Positions 60,407-64,000 of a stretch of DNA of 64,000 bases are shown in pieces (position 1 is the stretch's first letter; the number at the start of each line of letters is the position of its first letter). Both the position numbers and the translations under genes were made by a program. The DNA lies in NCBI RefSeq assembly GCF_024213665.1, contig NZ_JANAVP010000036.1, forward strand, positions 1 to 64,000, in the 5' to 3' direction. Source of the stretch: Streptomyces sp. A3M-1-3. Its GTDB lineage: Bacteria; Actinomycetota; Actinomycetes; Streptomycetales; Streptomycetaceae. A model generated the notes under the pieces. It saw only the letters and a list, made by a program, of their open reading frames with translations, ran no database searches and was not told where the DNA came from.

Positions 60407-61749
60407 CGCCGGGCCTCCCGTCGCATGCGCCTGATATTGAGGAGCATCACCGGGATCACCAGCAGCAGCAGGAGTACGGCGATGGCGCTGCCGACGCCGA
60501 GATCGGCGTCCGTGCCGAACGACGAGCGGTAGAGCTGGAGGGCCAGCACGTTGGCGTCGTCCTGGGACGAGCCGGGCGCGATGATGAAGACCAGGTCGAA
60601 GATCTTCAGTACGTTGATCATCAGCGTGACCAGCACCACCGCCAGCACGGGCGCCAGCAGCGGCACGGTGATCCGGCGGAACACCTGCCACTCGTTGGCG
60701 CCGTCCACCCGGGCCGCCTCCAGCAGGTCGCGGGGCACGCTCGCCAGCCCCGCGGCGATGAGCACCATGGCGAAGCCGGCCCACATCCAGACGTACGAGC
60801 CGATGATGGCCGGCGTGATCAGGCTGGGACCCAGCCAGTCGACTCCGTTGTACGGCTCGCGGAAGTTCGAGGCGGGGAAGCGCAGTTGCGCCCCGTCGGC
60901 CTTCTCGGAGAGCGTGAAGGTGCCGTCGGGCCCGGCCCGGGTGGACTCCACCACCCTGCCGTCCTTGACCGCCTCGATCCTGATGCCGGGGTAGCCGACC
61001 TCCTTGGGGTCGATCCGGTTGGTCTCTCCGCCGCCGCCCCGGGTGAAGTCCTGCCAGGCGGTACCGGTGACCTTGCCGGGCTCCGGCTGCGCGGGCTTGG
61101 CGGCCTCGGCGTTGTCCGGCAGCTGGTTCGGGGGTACGCCGACCAGCGGCAGGACCACCGGCTCACCCGCCTTCACCGGGGTCTTGGTGATGAACGCGCC
61201 GCCGCCGCCCGGCTCCAGGGCCGAGTCCCGGCCGGGGTGCGCCTTGGGGAAGGCGGAGGCCTCGGCGAAGGTGTCGTGCACGCCGACCCAGACGGCGTTG
61301 GCTACCCCCCGGTCCGGGTCCTGTTCGTACACCAGCCGGAAGATGATGCCCGCGGCGAGCATGGAGATCGCCATGGGCATGAAGACGATCAGCTTGAAGG
61401 CCGTGCCCCAGCGCACCCGTTCGGTGAGGACGGCGAAGATCAGACCGAGCGCGGTCGCGACGGCCGGCGCGACCACCACCCAGATCAGGTTGTTCTTCAC
61501 CGCGGTCAGGATCGTGTCGTCGGTGAAGAGTTCGGTGTAGTTGTCGAAGGCAGCGAAACTCTCGCCGGACTGGTCGAAGAAGCTCCGGTAGAGCGAGTAC
61601 CCGATCGGGTAGACGACGAGCGCGCCCAGCAGCACGAGGGCCGGCAGCAGGAATCCCACTGCGACCGTCTTGCGCGTGCCGGTCACGCTCTTGCGCGGTC
61701 CTGCGGGGGGCGCCGGCTTTCCGGTGCCCCCCGTGGCGGCTGACGTCAT
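60403..61749 (-). CDS. Sugar ABC importer permease (MalF type) with large external insert
   Basis: A 448-residue permease, about 130-150 residues longer than typical MalF-type partners without a P2 loop. After three helices comes a soluble segment of roughly 150 residues (about 150-300) that includes VRIEAVKDG-like and PDGTFTLSEKADGAQLRFP patterns, suggesting an Ig/transthyretin-like beta domain outside the membrane. Three more helices and the EAA loop (EAARVDGANEWQ) follow. The start is the ATG at 61749, eight bases after the binding-protein stop. The insert may touch the binding protein, as the MalF P2 loop does. Confidence 0.9.
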   Translation of the reverse strand: MTSAATGGTGKPAPPAGPRKSVTGTRKTVAVGFLLPALVLLGALVVYPIGYSLYRSFFDQSGESFAAFDNYTELFTDDTILTAVKNNLIWVVVAPAVATALGLIFAVLTERVRWGTAFKLIVFMPMAISMLAAGIIFRLVYEQDPDRGVANAVWVGVHDTFAEASAFPKAHPGRDSALEPGGGGAFITKTPVKAGEPVVLPLVGVPPNQLPDNAEAAKPAQPEPGKVTGTAWQDFTRGGGGETNRIDPKEVGYPGIRIEAVKDGRVVESTRAGPDGTFTLSEKADGAQLRFPASNFREPYNGVDWLGPSLITPAIIGSYVWMWAGFAMVLIAAGLASVPRDLLEAARVDGANEWQVFRRITVPLLAPVLAVVLVTLMINVLKIFDLVFIIAPGSSQDDANVLALQLYRSSFGTDADLGVGSAIAVLLLLLVIPVMLLNIRRMRREARR

Positions 61750-61757
61750 CGCGTCCG

Positions 61758-63115
61758 TCAGCTCTGGTACGCCTTGGCCGCGTCGGACTCCAGCCTCGCT
61801 TGAGTCCCCGCGACATCCTTCGGGTTCTTCAGGAAGTCCTGCAGTGCCTTCCACTCGCCCTTGCCGGGCGTGCCGCCGAAGGACTGCGGTGCCTGGTCCG
61901 ACATGTCGAAGCGGAAGTCGTCACCCGCGGCGATCAGCGCCTGGGCGATGTCGCGCTGGATGTCGTTCGGATACACCGCCACGTCCAGGGACTTGTTGGG
62001 CGAGATGAACCCGCCCGCCTCGGCCCAGACCTTCGCCGCGTCGGTGGAGGCCAGGAACGTCAGCAGGGCCTGGGCACCCTTGGTGTCCTTCAGCGCGACC
62101 GCGACGTCACCACCGGACACCACCGGGGACTCCGCGCCCACCGCCGGGAACGGGAACACCTTGGCGTCCGTACCGATCTCGGCGTCGGTCTGCGCGATAT
62201 TGACGGCGACGAAGTCGCCCTCGAAGACCATCGCGCCGTCCGGCTGGTCGCCGCCGGTGAACGTCTGCGTGACGGACTTCGGGAACTCCGTCTGCAGCGC
62301 GCCGTCCTGGCCGCCGACGAGGAACTCCTTCTTGCCGAACAGCTCGCCCAGGGTCGTCAGCGCGTCCTTGACGCTCGGGTCCGTCCACTTGATCTCGTGC
62401 TTGGCCAGCTGGTCGTACTTCTCCGGGCCGGCCTGGGAGAGGTAGATGTTCTCGAACCAGTCCGTGAGGGTCCAGCCGTCCGCGCCGCCGACCGACACCG
62501 GCGTGACGCCGGAGGCGGAGACCGTCTCGGCCGTCTCCAGGAACTCCTTCCAGGTCTTGGGCTCCTCGGCTCCCGCGTTCTCGAAGACCTGGGCGTTGTA
62601 CCAGACCAGCGACTTGTTGGCCGCCTTGAAGTACACGCCGTACTGCGTGCCGTCCACCGCGCCCAGCGTCTTCCAGCCGTTGCCGTAGTTCTTGTCGAGC
62701 TGCGCCTTGGCCTCGGCGCCGACCGGCTTGGCCCACTTCTTCTGCACGGCCTGGGTGAGTGCGCCGACCTGGGGGAGCATCGCCACGTCCGGCGGCTGCC
62801 CTCCCGCGATCTTTGTACCGAGGAAGTTGACGATCGGGTCCTGCGCGGGAACGAAGGTGACGGAGGCGCCGGTGCGCTTCTCGAACTCCTTCAGCACCTT
62901 GGTGAAGTTTGCCTGCTCCGGCCCGGTCCAGACGGCCGCGACCTCGATCTTCTCGCCGTCCAGCTTGGGCAGCTGGACGGTTGCCGCTCGCTGCCGCCCG
63001 GTGTGTCCTTGTCGGGCTTGTCGCCGCCGCAGCCGCTGAGCGCGAGTGCGCCAGCGGCGACTACCGCCAGTACGGTCTTTCGTGTGCCTCTGCGTGTGTG
63101 AAGAGTTGTGCGCAT
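61758..63115 (-). pseudogene. Sugar-binding lipoprotein of ABC importer, frameshifted
   Basis: The 5' frame starts at the ATG at 63115 and encodes a lipoprotein signal (RKTVLAVVAAGALALSGC, lipidated Cys29) and then DKPDKDTPGGSE. From about 62990 this frame turns to nonsense, while the frame two bases over continues perfectly with TVQLPKLDGEKIEVAAVWTG and the 379-residue binding domain to 61758. Loss of one base near 62985-62990 (GAG-CGGCAACC where GAG-GCGGCAACC is expected) explains it. The rest is a full extracellular solute-binding protein of family 1. It could be a sequencing error or a true null; the intact permeases downstream argue for a recent event. Confidence 0.8.
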
Positions 63116-63311
63116 TACTGCCCCGTCTCTCCCGTTGCGCGTACGAACGCCCGCGCGTGCGAACTGCCGCATGCGAGTCACGGCCGCGACCGTTCGTGGC
63201 TGTCCCGTGCCGACAGTCCTACGCCGGGTGTTGACGGCCCGCAATAGCGCCGCCGATGTCAAGAGGGCGATCGTGATCCCGTTGTGACCACCCCCTGGGG
63301 GCGGTGCGCGG

Positions 63312-64000
63312 TCAGCCGGTGTTGCCGGGTGCGAACGCCACCGGTGTCGCGTCCACCAGACGGGCCGCCCGGTCCAGGGCGCTGGCCAGCAGGGCCAGGT
63401 CCGTCGGGCCGTTGCCCAGTTCCCGCACCGGCCGGCGCGTCGGGGGGTCGCCCATCCGCTCCCATTCCACCGGCACGACCGTCGGCCGCAGCGTCGCCGT
63501 ACGCGGAATACGCCCCGTCACCCGGCCGCCCTGGAACGGCGTCACCCGGCCGTCGGGATGGTGCAGCTGTCCGCGCCCGGCGGCGGCGTCCTCCGTCGCG
63601 GCCAGCACCACGCGCAGCGCGGCGCCCCGCGCCAGCTCCGTGTCGGCCGTACGGTCGGGCCGCGCCGTCGCCGCGACCAGGTGCACCCCGAGCCGCTCGC
63701 CCTCCCGGGCCACCGCTTCCAGTACCCGTACGACGGATCCGGCGGCGGGCCGGCCCGTGCTGCCGAGGGCCGGCGCGACCAGCGCGTCGAGGTCGTCGAC
63801 CAGTACGACGAGCCGGGGCAGCGGGGTCGGCCCGGCCACGGCCGTACGCGCGGCGGCCGCGGCCCGCAGCCGCAGCGTGCCGCTCGGCGGCGAGTCCAGC
63901 TCGCCGCGCTGCTCGGCCGCGCTGGGCGGCCGCTGCGCGACCATCCGCCCGGCCACCTCGCGCTGTGCGTGCCACTCGGCGAACCCCAGCGTGCCGAGCA
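63312..64000 (-). CDS. FtsK/SpoIIIE-domain protein, C-terminal part only
   Basis: The frame is open to the window edge, so only the last 229 codons are seen. RLVVLVDDLDALV is the Walker B region of an FtsK-type motor and is followed by VLEAVAREGERLGVHLVAAT, the usual next strand. The tail (ELGNGPTDLALLASALDRAA) resembles the end of Streptomyces FHA/FtsK fusion proteins related to type VII secretion ATPases. Which subtype it is cannot be told from this part. The 196-base gap before the importer operon must hold that operon's promoter; a TTGACA lies on the minus strand near 63263. Confidence 0.75.
   Translation of the reverse strand, partial: LGTLGFAEWHAQREVAGRMVAQRPPSAAEQRGELDSPPSGTLRLRAAAAARTAVAGPTPLPRLVVLVDDLDALVAPALGSTGRPAAGSVVRVLEAVAREGERLGVHLVAATARPDRTADTELARGAALRVVLAATEDAAAGRGQLHHPDGRVTPFQGGRVTGRIPRTATLRPTVVPVEWERMGDPPTRRPVRELGNGPTDLALLASALDRAARLVDATPVAFAPGNTG

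Overview
The window is very GC-rich, its ORFs show the usual actinomycete third-position GC bias, and GTG starts and 1-11 base gene overlaps are common. The order rRNA operon end, MoxR/DUF58 operon, mtnA, mtrA-mtrB-lpqB, ComF-like gene, hpf, response regulator, secA, large NAD glutamate dehydrogenase, teichoic-acid-type ABC exporter is the chromosomal core order I know from Streptomyces. This is therefore a piece of a Streptomyces chromosome arm-to-core region, not a plasmid or phage.

Layout: (1) 1-5626: the 3' end of a 5S rRNA with its terminator, then a leftward five-gene operon (DUF58, MoxR ATPase, DUF4350, DUF4129, multi-pass membrane protein). (2) 5773-16162: methionine salvage isomerase mtnA, the MtrAB-LpqB two-component/lipoprotein module, a ComF-like phosphoribosyltransferase, and the ribosome hibernation factor hpf behind a candidate sigma-R promoter and a long structured leader. 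A NarL-type regulator, a YcaQ-like DNA glycosylase and a GNAT enzyme follow. (3) 16384-22282: secA with a strong terminator, a decayed GC-rich repeat tract, small actinobacterial proteins, a HAD protein and a DJ-1/PfpI protein. (4) 22714-27795: a 1,693-residue NAD glutamate dehydrogenase carrying a perfect 3 x 33-bp in-frame repeat. (5) 27854-48544: cell-wall polymer genes, namely a two-gene ABC exporter with a divergent TetR regulator and repeated operators, two large membrane glycosyltransferase-like proteins, four GT2/CDP-glycerol-transferase-type polymerases, two methyltransferases and a GT4 glycosyltransferase. (6) 48620-56987: an accessory block that splits the polymer genes. (7) 57087-59372: a fifth polymerase. 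(8) 59504-63115: a leftward sugar ABC importer whose binding-protein gene is frameshifted. (9) The truncated C-terminal end of an FtsK/SpoIIIE-type protein.

The most interesting part is the accessory block. A TTA-containing XRE/TPR regulator and an APH-fold kinase read left. A resolvase-like protein without the usual serine motif, a Cys-rich unknown protein, a possible 37-residue peptide, a D-Ala-D-Ala-ligase-like ATP-grasp enzyme, a C39-like cysteine-peptidase-fold protein and a full-length MurF-like ligase read right. They are followed by a truncated aldo/keto reductase and a frameshifted second APH-fold kinase. The Ddl-like enzyme keeps the ATP-site residues but has changed the residues that choose the amino-acid substrates, so I infer a side pathway that makes a non-standard dipeptide and joins it by Mur-ligase chemistry. 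That is inference; nothing here proves the product.

Limits: functions come from reading motifs by eye, without database searches. Frameshifts could be sequencing errors.
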